A stretch of DNA of 64,000 bases from Rhopalosiphum padi (Eukaryota > Arthropoda > Insecta > Hemiptera > Aphididae). Below are positions 11,760-23,028 of the stretch, in pieces (position 1 is the first letter of the stretch; each line of letters starts with the position of its first letter). The stretch is taken from assembly GCF_020882245.1 (NCBI RefSeq), contig NC_083597.1:78408152-78472151 (forward strand). The letters are read 5' to 3'. The translations under genes and the position numbers were made by a program. The notes beneath the pieces are model-generated. The model worked only from the letters and a program-made list of their open reading frames with translations. It did no database searches and was not told the origin of the DNA.

Positions 11760-14700
11760 TTATATTGTCATTCCTTTGCAATGCACTGAAAAAACCAACA
11801 AAAAAAAAATATGAAATATGATAATAAGTTAATAATTAAAAATAATTTTCAAGATCAATACGTAAATATACTAACCAATAAATTCTGAAACAGGATCATT
11901 TTCTCCGTCACATCTCATTGTACCAGTTATTTCTTCATTTTCAACAATTGGTAAAAATAAATCAACAAATTCAACTGAATAAGGAGGAGAGACTGCTTCC
12001 AAAGCCTAAATAAAAATAAAAATAAATAAATATACTTTTAAATACTTATTGTATAAATTGTTAATTACTTCTGTAACAAAATAGCGTATCAAAGAAATAT
12101 CAGTATCTCCTCTATGCCAACATTGTTCAATATATTTTATAACTGGAACAACACAACCACAACACAACAAGTTCACCATACGATCAAGCAACATCTTTTT
12201 CATCTCTAACTAAAACAATAATCAAGAATGATTCTATATTAATTTTAACTCAAAAGTAATTTAAAATAACAAATTAATGAACTATTCTATAAAATTAAGA
12301 AATTTTAACTGAGAATTTATCTAACTATTATTTAATATTTTTAACTTACATGTACTAGAATTTCCAGTTCATCCTGTTTAGATTCAAAAAGAGACACAAA
12401 TAATTTTAATATGATATTATGCAGTTGTGGATGGCATGTAACAACTTCATCTAAGAGTGCTAAATGTGTAGGTGTATGTTCAGTACATAACTTAAAGAAG
12501 CTAGGCTCTGTCACAGTACTCTCAACCCAACATATTAAACCAACAGCTACAGCAGGATATCTACAAAGAAACAATAGAAATTCTTATAATTCTGTATTAA
12601 AAAAAAAACTTAACATTATGCATTTATACTTTCTATAAAAGAATATAATTTTTTTGTGCAAGTTGAGTTTGACCATAAACATTCACATAGTAAAGAGTTG
12701 TAGACTATCACAGATCAATTCTCTCTCATTGGACAAAATATAGTATATATATCTTAACTAATGCTTAAGTATATTTTATTTACCATTGTGAAATATGTAT
12801 CCTTAAATAAAATCAATACCTGATGCAATGGTAAATAGTTGCTACTTCAGCAATTAATTCTGTTGAACTTTTATTCAAATTGCAAATACTATGAACTTTA
12901 TCAACTGCTTGTATTGTAGATTTTAAATCGTCCTTATTAATAACTTTTCTTTTTTTACCAGATGTGACTTCATAGACACTAGCAGAATAAGCATAAAGAT
13001 ATATATACTTAGGTTTGTATTCTGGATTTAATTTCATTCCAGGCTTAAATAGAGCCTGGACTAATAATTCTGAAAAAATGATACTTATTTGAAAAAAATT
13101 CAATAAAATAATATTAGTAATAATATGCTAAAAATTAAACAAACCGAGAAATTGTGGTATTCTTAGTAAACTGACAGGAGGAGAATCTGCTGATGAATAA
13201 TGCTTATGTAATACATTTATATCAGCAGGATTTAAGGCATTTCGTGATAACATAGAACTTAATGCTGCACAAGGCTGATCATACGGAGCCGCGCCATTTA
13301 ATGCCATAGTAATGGGAGTTACATCATTCCTTCACAACATCAAGCTTAATAAAAAAATCTTAATTTAATAGTCTTGTAATAAATCTAATACCTTTCTTGG
13401 GCACAGCGAGTTATTTCTTGAGAAAATCTCTTCATATTTACTCCTCCATTAGTTTCTTTAGCTAAAACTTGAAGAGCGACTAATGTAAAAACATATGTAT
13501 GTTGGCTATGACAAACCATTTTCTGGAAAAAATAAATAAATATTATTTATAAAAACTAGTAAATTCACTAATTACTTTAGACTAGAAAAATAAATACTTA
13601 AATAATTTTTAAAATCATAATGATAATGTATATTTTATAATAATAGATATTTAAAAAATATTGTACTTTTGCAAATACTTTGTTACACTTAATTTTTAAA
13701 ATTTGAGATATTGAATAAAATAGAAACTCATTAGTAAATGCTCATTTATTATGTTATACATTATTCAAATGTATTAAATTGGCAAATAAAATAATATGAT
13801 AATAATAATTATTATTATTGTTAGGACCAGTGGTGCCCAACCCTATTACTAGGTGTAGCGGTTGCTACACCTTGAAAATAAGGGGAGGGTGGGTACTAGG
13901 TAATGGGTATAATAACATAAAATAATTAACTTAAAATATGTTCATTATTAATTATTTTTATAAAATAATGATAATGTTATTATACGTTCATGCTTTATAT
14001 TTCGTAAACCATTGGAAATAAACAGTAAACCACCTATACTGTATACTATTTACATAATACTCGAAAATAAATTTTTATTTTGAAGGTTCTAATGAATTTA
14101 AAAAATATAATGCCTGTTACATATTGGTATGAATGTATATTAATGTATATTGGTATATCTCTTTAAAAATAAATACACCTTATTCTGACAAAACACAGAT
14201 TATATTGGTTGGTACCTTAATATTTACTAATATTATCAATTAAAATAATATGATAAAATGTATAAAATAATATTATTTTGACTTTTGAGTTTATAAGGGG
14301 GTGGATGGGTGGGTAAAATTATTTCTTGCTACACCTGAAAAATATATCTTGGGCACCACTGGTTAGGACTTATGCTTCACAGTCTATCGAGCCTATAAAA
14401 ATCTGATGCATTTTCTATAAAAAAGGATTACTTATAATAATATGGCTAATATAAATTAACTTACAGCACATTCTTGAATTGTATTTTGACGATTTTCACT
14501 GGATGTTTTTATGGATTCAGTAATAAAATTTTTTAATATTCGAGAATATACTTCAATTTGTTGAGAAGCTGTAGATATACTTGTAATTTCACCTTGATAT
14601 CCAGCATCTGATATCAACTATTAATAAATAAAATAATCTTAAGCAAATTCCAAAAAGTTAGAGGTAATTAAAATATATTATTCAATAATAAATATATGCT

Positions 14701-17275
14701 GTTAATTATTAATAATTTCTATGATCAAAGTAAAGATTATGGATTATACAGGGTGATTCTTTTATCATAAAACACTCATTATTTCAAAAAGTATTGATGT
14801 TTTTGAAAACATTTTTTTACATATTATGGTCTGTCCAGCGAGAGATTGCACCGATTCTGCGCATCCCCCTGCGTCATCATGCTATCAAAACTGGTTCACT
14901 TATGGCTGGGTGTCATTGGGGAATGCACAGAATAACTGATTTTGGTCGGTTTGCGGCCAAATATATGTACAATTTTTATTATTTTAATAATAAAAAGTGG
15001 AATTTTGCATTATCTTAACTATGTAAACAAAAATAAATTTTATTTTAGAAATAAAATATATTTCATTGCTATTTAAAAAAATGATACACAATAGTACCAT
15101 ACTATTACTTGCAGCCCTAGATAAATTTAAGTAAAATAAAAAAATCTATTTCAATAATACCTTAATTGTAAAGTTAAGCATCAAACAATCAGGATATTCT
15201 TCTGCTAATCTATAAATTAATGACCTCCATATTTTGTGTTCAATCATTTCTGTTAACCAAGCTGGAGTCTATTAATCATAATATACATTAAAAACAATTA
15301 ATACTCTTTTAAATAATAACTTATATCAATAATAATTAACTTACTTCTCCCTCTTCACTAAATATTGTATCTGCTTTTTTTGGATCAAATGTTTTTAGTA
15401 CCATATCTTTGAGATGATTTTCAACAAAGGATTGAACTTCACCAACAGCAACACCTTATAAAATATTTTAATTTCAATTATACATTAATAAATTAAACTA
15501 AAAAAAAAATACCTAAAAAATATGTTTGAATAAAATATGAATTCTATACAAGTAAATATGAAGTAAAGTTATAAAATTAGTAAACATATATCATTACCTC
15601 CTAGAATCAACCATTCAGCTACCATATTTGCCATCTGAGCAACACCAATATAATTCTTTGATAACAATTCTATAACATGCTCAGGAGTTCCACCCACTTG
15701 AAAATACCTATAAAATTATATAAAATTAATTATTTAGCTATAGATTGCTATATTGCACAAAAATAAATTAATAAAATATAGGCTATATATAACCTGACTA
15801 AATGACTCAAGCAAAACTGGTGTCACAATTTAAAAAATGCACAATAAAACTGTAAATTCACTAGGTGTTTCTAAAGTCTTAAGTCAGATTTCCTACCATA
15901 TTATTCACCAGTTTTTTTTTATGGTTTGTTGTTTTTCAAATTTTAGTTTTCAAAAAATTGTATTTATTAATGTTAAAATTACAAAAACAGGTATATGTAT
16001 TTTTTTTATTATTGTGATAAATTAGTACAAAGTTAGGTAGAAAATATAATTGATTTGAATTATTTCAATCGTAAAGTAGCTGTAAATGTAATCAAACATT
16101 AAAAATTCTAAAACTCGGTAGGCCGATATCTTGCCAATCCGACAATTTACAATGTAAATACTATCTCGTTTTTTGTTCATTTTTCTCATTTACAGAGAAA
16201 AATATTTATAATTTTAATTATTAATTTTTACCTTCTCCAGGACTTTATCAAAAATGCAACAGACAGCATCTTATACTAGTCAAACTGTATTGTTATGTCT
16301 AAGTATTGTCTAAATATGGCAAATTCTTGGTTCTAATCCAGGAAGCACAATCCAGAAGAGCAAGATATCGGCATACCGAGTTTTAGAATTTTTTAGAGTT
16401 TGACTACAGCTACAGCTACTTTACAATTTAAATAATTCAAATCAATTATATTTTCTACTTATGTTTGTACTAATTTATCATAATAATAAAAAAAATACAC
16501 CAAACACTCAAAACCAACCCATATTTTGAGTAGCCACCGAGTTTTCCTTGGTAGCTCGCCAGACCAATCCAGCCCTAAATCTAGGGATGAATTGATTAAG
16601 GAGAACAAATTTTAAATTACTACAAACAGGAGTGTTAATGGTAATTTGCAATATGGAAACAATGTAATAATAATACTTTTCATTAAAATTCAAGTTTCAA
16701 AATAAAAAAATATATATAGAAATTATAAAATAGTTTTATTTACTTGACCTAAATATTTCATTTATCTAATGAAAACTGTGCAATATATCATAATTTATTT
16801 AGACATTTAGTTCATCAAATCTTATATTTAAAAAGTTAGTTCAAAGCGAGTTTAGTGTATTAGTGTACACTATAACATCAAAAATATATTTATAAAAATT
16901 ACATACATACAAAGTTTATTATGTAATATATTTTATGACTAATTAACTACATTAATGAGTAATAATTTTAAGAATAAACAGATTACCTTTTAAGCTGTGA
17001 AAATATTCCTGGTTCCATAATATAATCAGCACTACTAAATTTCTCCAAGCATTGAGTTAGAGTTTCTTGTGGATTTTCTAATATGTCGTCATTGTCATCA
17101 GCCTAAATAAGAGTAGGTATTTAAACAACAAAACAGTAAAATATAATTACAAAAAATATTAACATTTTAAATAATGTTAACATAGTATTGATGATAATCT
17201 ATATAGTTTTATAAAACAAACCTCTACATCAACGTCACCATCCCAACGACGATATTCATCATAATCGTCTTCCAT
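11760..17275 (-). CDS. TH1: NELF-C/D (TH1), negative elongation factor subunit
   Basis: Subunit of the NELF complex, which together with DSIF holds RNA polymerase II in promoter-proximal pausing in the nucleus. Thirteen coding exons (17222-17275, 16987-17102, 15598-15707, 15345-15454, 15161-15268, 14465-14617, 13392-13522, 13145-13329, 12820-13069, 12350-12560, 12069-12209, 11876-12005, 11760-11785) join in frame to 574 residues, close to human NELF-C/D (581-590). Diagnostic matches to the TH1 family include SADYIMEPGIFSQLKRYFQ, EEGETPAWL, PDCLMLNFTIKLISDAGYQG, ALNPADINVL, HTPTHLALLDEVVTCH and DTDISLIRYFVTE. The acidic N-terminus MEDDYDEYRRWDGDVDVE is also typical. The last exon is very short (26 nt) and gives the family ending EFI-HCK. 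Introns 2 and 6 hold a fold-back element and a hAT MITE. Confidence 0.97.
13820..14369. mobile_element. non-autonomous hAT element with 8-bp target duplication
   Basis: The element proper is 13828-14361 (534 bp). It starts CAGTGGTGCCCAA and ends with the reverse complement TTGGGCACCACTG. It is flanked by the direct repeat GTTAGGAC at 13820-13827 and 14362-14369. Inside, GTTGCTACACCTT near the left end pairs with TTGCTACACCTGAAAA near the right end. There is no coding capacity. It sits in intron 6 of NELF-C/D. TIR type and 8-bp duplication fit the hAT superfamily. Confidence 0.88.
14831..14958 (+). mobile_element. truncated copy of a short palindromic MITE
   Basis: Homologous over its length to the complete element at 56047-56193 (shared CTGTCCAGCGAGAGA, CTTATGGCTGGGT, GATTTTGGTCGGTTTGCGG). 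The right terminal inverted repeat is missing, so the copy is cut after GCGGCC. It lies in intron 5 of NELF-C/D. The 74-residue ORF that covers it is incidental. Confidence 0.8.
15993..16503. repeat. fold-back element, arms of about 140 bp
   Basis: The left arm (about 15993-16134) and right arm (about 16360-16503) are inverted copies. For example AACTCGGTAGGCCGATATCT at left pairs with AGATATCGGCATACCGAGTT at right, and TTTACTAAT-like ends with GATAAATTAGTACAAA face TTTGTACTAATTTATC. About 225 bp of unrelated sequence separates the arms. It is a MITE-like element in intron 2 of NELF-C/D. No target duplication was confirmed. Confidence 0.8.
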
Positions 17276-17751
17276 TTTGCTTGAAAGAATGATTTTGAAC
17301 AGACCAAAGTAGATACACTTCAGTTACAATCAAAATAAACTAGAATATTTAGAGAAAATAAACTATTTTTTAAATGCCTACTGTAGGTTTAATAGCTTGT
17401 TATTAGCACTAGTGAATAATGTATTAATATTATTGTGTTAAAACTTTTTAAATTCTAAAAAAAATTATCATAAAAATATTAGACACGGTTACACACGTCA
17501 TACATCATTAGGTATATTATACCATTTCAAATTTGTACCTATACTCTACAGTCTACAGAAAAATACAAATTGCAATCTAAGCAATTTATAAATTAAATTC
17601 TGTGCTGGCGCTAAACCACAAACTTAGATAACACATATCAAACATTTGAGGTTTGTTTATAAAGTTATTTCAGTGGTGGGGAAAATAAATAATCAATTGT
17701 GATATCTATACCACTATACCAGCGGTTCCCAAACTTTTACTAACGAGTAAC

Positions 17752-18191
17752 CATAGACATACAGTTTACTCCCGATTATCCGTGGAATAGTGTGGCAGGA
17801 CATCCACGGATAAACGAGTTCCGCGGATAATCCGCAAAATTAAATTTTATAATAAAAACTAAATTGGAAATTGAAATTGAAAATTATTATTACATATGTA
17901 TTATTAAAAAAGATACACATGTATGTACAATGAATGTATGTATGTACATGTATAATGAAAAATTATAAATTATTTATGTGCAAAAAAATCAGACACAAGT
18001 TGTTGTTTCTTTGTTTGAAAACTCTTCTTTTTAACTTGTGATTGAAGTTTTTTTAATAACACCTATAATGATTTATAATGGAAAGATACAATACGTATAT
18101 ATTTTTTTGTATACATATAGGTATGTAGACGATTCCGTGGAAGACAGCGGATAATCGAGACTCGAGAGTAAATTGTATTAATATGTCTATG
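17752..18191. mobile_element. pogo/Tigger-like MITE
   Basis: Inverted termini: CAGTTTACTCCCGATTATCC from 17762 faces GGATAATCGAGACTCGAGAG ending near 18170. CATAGACATA (17752-17761) faces TATGTCTATG (18182-18191), so the inverted arrangement extends outside the presumed TIR. The sequence motif (C)GATTATCCG is typical of Tigger/pogo termini, which integrate at TA. There is no transposase ORF. A hAT-like terminus, CAGCGGTTCCCAAAC at 17720, lies just outside, suggesting insertion into an older element. Confidence 0.7.
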
Positions 18192-18561
18192 CGAGTCACG
18201 TACATCATAGTAAATTTGCGTCATAATATGCTTTTATTGAATATTGATATTATGATTTTAAAGTGAATTATAGCTATGTAGCATGTAAAATACTTGGATC
18301 ATAATATATGGTTCAAACTTCAAGGTAATTAGGTAAAATACTACAACTTTAAAATGATAATATCACTAAAAATATATGATATTTTCTATATATAATATAT
18401 AATTAATATTCTTAGTTCTTACCTTTAAATTTGATATTAGGTAAATGTACTCTATTATTAGAGCCAACATAAAAATTATGTTCTGTTGAACGCAAATTTG
18501 CTATGATGTACGTTAGTAAGACAGAGACAACACATGTTGCCATGTTGGTATAACGTCCTCT

Positions 18562-18988
18562 TAAGGGGCCGCCACTCCTGCAGCATTTGTTTTCTCTTTG
18601 TATCTCCCACATAATATAGAAACAAAAATACTCCATAATTCCACGATTACGACTCTCTGGTTCAGTTTAGTGCAAAAGCATCTATTATATATTTTATAAG
18701 GAAGAGTATTTTCTGTGCATTGATCGGATAGATTTTTAATATTTACATTTTTGAATAAGTTATTAATGGTTAAAAATAATCGAAATTATTTTAAATTAAA
18801 ACATGCTTGGATTTATAAAATAATTATCGGGTCAATGCACAGGAAATGCTCTTCTTTATAAAATATATAATAGATGCTTTTGCCCTAAACTGAACCAGAG
18901 TCGTAATCGTGGAATTATGGAGTATCTTTGTTCCTATATTATGTGGGAGATAGACATAGAAAACAAATGCTGGTGTAGCGGCCCCTTA
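18562..18988. repeat. long fold-back repeat, arms of about 165 bp
   Basis: The left arm (18562-18730, starting TTAAGGGGCCGC and running through GATTACGACTCTCTGGTTCAG) is repeated in reverse complement at 18829-18988 (CTGAACCAGAGTCGTAATCG ... GCGGCCCCTTAA). The loop is about 95 bp. A transcript would form a long hairpin. Immediately left, 18412-18560 belongs to the same family as 60-190 at the window's left end. Confidence 0.85.
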
Positions 18989-21900
18989 AAAAAAAGTGTT
19001 TCGCGGAACCTCAACCTCTTTAATACCAACTCAACCGCAATTTTTCTAAAAAGAAGAAAAATCAATACTCCAAAAAATGTTTTAACAATATGTTAATGAT
19101 TATTGTTTATTTAAATTAGTTAAAAAAAAAAAACAATTTTCAATTAAAATTATATTTATTAAAATAACTTAAATAACAAACATTTATAATTTAATTAATA
19201 ATATGTGATAATAATATATGTTAGAAGTGTCACACTAAATGCTAAAAATGGGGATTTTAATATTTTATACTGTAGACTATAGAGCTTGGATTAAATAGTT
19301 AAATAATAATTCTGAAAACAGATTTGAATTTGTCATCAAGTATACTTTAGATCACATTTTTAATATTTTTTATTACAATTTCTTCAAAAATTGAAGTATG
19401 ACAATATTTTAATTTCTACTTTTTAAGGATTTCAGAGGATAAAGTCAAAAATTTGGAAAAGCTATATTTTAAGTAGACTTGACGACAAATTGAAATCTGT
19501 ATTCAGAATTATTATGCTCAGATCAACCGAAACATTAGTCAAAGAATATTATGTCTTTCCGTATGTGTTTGGCTAAGAAGTGTTATGTAATATGTATATT
19601 GAATCCGATTAAAATACCATAATATACTCAACTCAGTGCTTGTAAAGTTGTAATATACTTAGTGCTTGATTAGAAAAAAAACTAGAAGGGGGACTCGGCG
19701 GCTGTTGGATGAATGAGTGTTCCACACAAAATTTACTGTCACATTATCGTGGAGGGCAAAGCCACCCACGCCCCCTTCAGCTACCTATAATAGTATAATA
19801 CCAAAAACCATTAAATTTATTATACAAAAATATTTTAAAAGAAAAAAACACTATTAGTTATTACATCCTTCAATTACATAATTTATATTATTATATTACG
19901 ATTTATAAAGATATAAGTAATCCATAAAATAGAATATCTATTATTTTTTGCATAATCACAAATGCCTATATCTTTAAATTTCTGTGGGCATAATACAATT
20001 TCTTATAAGTTATAACTATATTTTACGGTAAGGAATTTTAACAATTATTTTTTTTTTCATAGTCGATACAAATATTCAAATATTATGGCTATAGGTTATA
20101 GGTAAATTTTGCATAAAAAAAAACTGATGATTTACGAGGTTAGGTTCATTGTAAATGTTTATGTTGCGTTCCGTTTCAAATAAATAGAATGGGTACGCTA
20201 AAAAAAATTAAAAAAGAAATCTCCGCAAATCAAGCATTGAATATACTATGTAAAATGTAATCATATACTCGTATAATATATATCGTTATCGTATTTAATT
20301 AAATGACAACAAAAATATAAAATGTTCAGACCTCCACTAAACGTTATGTTTTTCAAACAAATCATTTATTATATAATTATATTTTAGTTTTTATATTTAG
20401 TGAACTTATTTAATTTGTTTATCATGCATAAACACTATTAGAATATTAAAAATAAAAATAAAAAATAGTTTTGTGTAAATAAATAGTGCAATTCTTTCGA
20501 ATTTGTTTTTCTCTTATTAGTCATATTACTCTTCAAAGTATTGGTAGATTTTTATTATTAATTGTATAAAGTACAGACCAGACAATTTTTACCTGCTTTT
20601 TATTAAAGATTGATAAATTATTTAAATTAATCAAAATTAAAAAAAAATTATAATTAAACAAATTTACTTTGCTCAGAAATTAATATATACATAATTTTTT
20701 TGTAAAGGCATCCACCTCGATAGGTAGGTACTTACGAAATGGTCAACTCATTAGTTAACCTTTTTAAATAATACAAGATTCCTATTTAAAGAAATATAAA
20801 TATATAATAATATTATATTATATTAGTATATTTATGTTGTCCAACGAGCTTACAAATGTTTGATCTGCTTTAAGTACAGGAATGTTTTTTGGTTACTACG
20901 TAGGACTAGATACTATCAATTACCATTGATTTTAGAATAATCTATTTCATCGATTAATAGTAATAATTTAATATATTATATAAATATATTATTAAAGGAC
21001 ATTAGACGTTAAGACAATAATGTGAACTATAAAGATATTTTAGATAGGTATTAAGTGTTTATACTTTATCATGGACATTACACAGACATCAAACGTGATA
21101 TGGAGTTCAGTTTCATGCTCTACGTATCTATATTAATTATGTCGATGATTAAGTAATAAATTATCTATATCTATATCTTATATTCTTATCTCTGTGATAT
21201 CTTCTTAGTTTGTGCTGAAGACTGAAGTACATCTTATTAACTGTTTTCCATATAAACAAGGATAGTTCTAACCGTTCTAGGGCTCTAAAATTTCGTACGT
21301 AGGTACATGAATGTTAGAATATTTTATAATATAAGCTGTAATAACATAAAATCCTTCGTCCTCAAACTTTTATTTCTTAAAAGTTAAAATACAAATATCA
21401 ATACTAAAAAATATAGATTTTATCTATTCTTTATATAAAATATAATGTATTTTATAATAATATGATATAAACAACTTTACAATATTTTATAATACATTCA
21501 TGTTATTATTTAACTACATTTAAAAAAAAAGTCAGTGTGTATTATTAGTAACTGGTAAGTTTGAGAAATAAAACAAATGATAAAATAAAATAGTGAAATA
21601 TTTTTATTCTTTCAACTTTACTTATCAAAGAGACACAACATTAAACTTTTTAACAGGTGGTCACCAAACAATTTGGTACGGACACCCTCTATTCGAATAG
21701 TAATAGTAGAATCACCACATCATACAAATATTATCACATTTTTACGTTCATACGAGTCCTGTGTAATATTAATAATATTACTTACTACTTACATACAAAT
21801 ATACAATTATTATTATATTATAAACGATTTCAACTGCATGTCTGCATAATAAATATTTCAGCAAAATAGTAATAAAATATTATTATTTTTATTTTTAATA

Positions 21901-23028
21901 TTATTGTAATTTAAAAAAGGATTGAAATAGGAACTTGACCTTATTAATTTAGGATAATTTAGGATTAAAGGGGTACAATTCTAGAACTCTTTATAGACTA
22001 AAGACTACGCTGTGTTTTATGTTTCCTATTTAGACGATTTAGATCAACATTTTTATCATATATTGACTATTTAGATCTTATTTAAATTGTGTAATCCAAA
22101 TTCCATATTCTATACTAACTCATGGCTCGTTATATTAGGATTTATGAACCAGAAGATGCTTATAAGTTATAAATATTAATGTATTTATTGTAAAAAAAAT
22201 ATTGATAACATTATAGTATTATGCAAAACAACAGAAATAGTTATTAACAAAAAAATTGAATATTTTTAATTTATATACCTACTTTTAGATTATAAGTTAC
22301 AATGTAATATAAAATGTAAATACTAAATAGTAAATACATAATGTTTAGTTATACAAGAATACACAAATAAACGAAACATACATAATATAGAATGTTTGAA
22401 TAATTGTGACTGAATATTAAATATATTTAATGCATGAAGTATAATTGCAAACAAAATCATCCTTGTAAAGTTGTAAAGACAAAGATATTACGATTAGTTA
22501 ATGGTTAATGTTTTCAAAAGAATTGATAAAATAGAATTTCAAAAAAAAAAATGTATTAGAAAACACAATATTATGTAGTGTATAAAGGTTAATAAATTGG
22601 CGCTGGAATGCTGGATTAAAGAGTTGAATGTTTATTGTTTATCATTCAAAATTAAAGAATCGAATGAGTCGATTAAAAGATAATGATTGTACAAATCAAA
22701 ATTCACGTAGATATCAACAAACGGATTATTTTCATTTCGATTGCTCTGTATGGCTATTTTTAAAATTTGTTCGTAAAAAAAAAAAAACGGTCATCATAAC
22801 CTAAAGAATTTGAACAACAGTATCGACGGGCCATTCCACGAGACACACGTCTGTTGTAGGTTACACGCTTGACGCGTCACACACTCAAATCACGGTCCGC
22901 GAGAAGCTTCCAAGTGTTTTGTTCGAAAAAGTTTTTTTTTTAACCGTCACGTGCGGCATTACGCATGTACGAGCCGGTAACAGAGTAATATCACCGAGAC
23001 AATTAACGTCACCGTACGACTCAAGATA

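Larger units (their letters stand above)
17276..23028. other. gene desert with nested repeats
   Basis: No ORF with homology was found in 5.7 kb. The segment holds the pogo-like element at 17752-18191, the 18562-18988 fold-back, and a transposon-end-like stretch at about 19680-19790 (GGGGGACTCGGCGGC...CCACCCACGCCCCCTTC). The remainder is AT-rich with no clear structure. GC and CpG content rise from about 22820 toward the next gene, consistent with its promoter. Confidence 0.6.

Noticed and set aside
14794..15018. 74-residue ORF
   Set aside because: Covers a truncated MITE; its homologous sequence at 56047 is not open in the same way.
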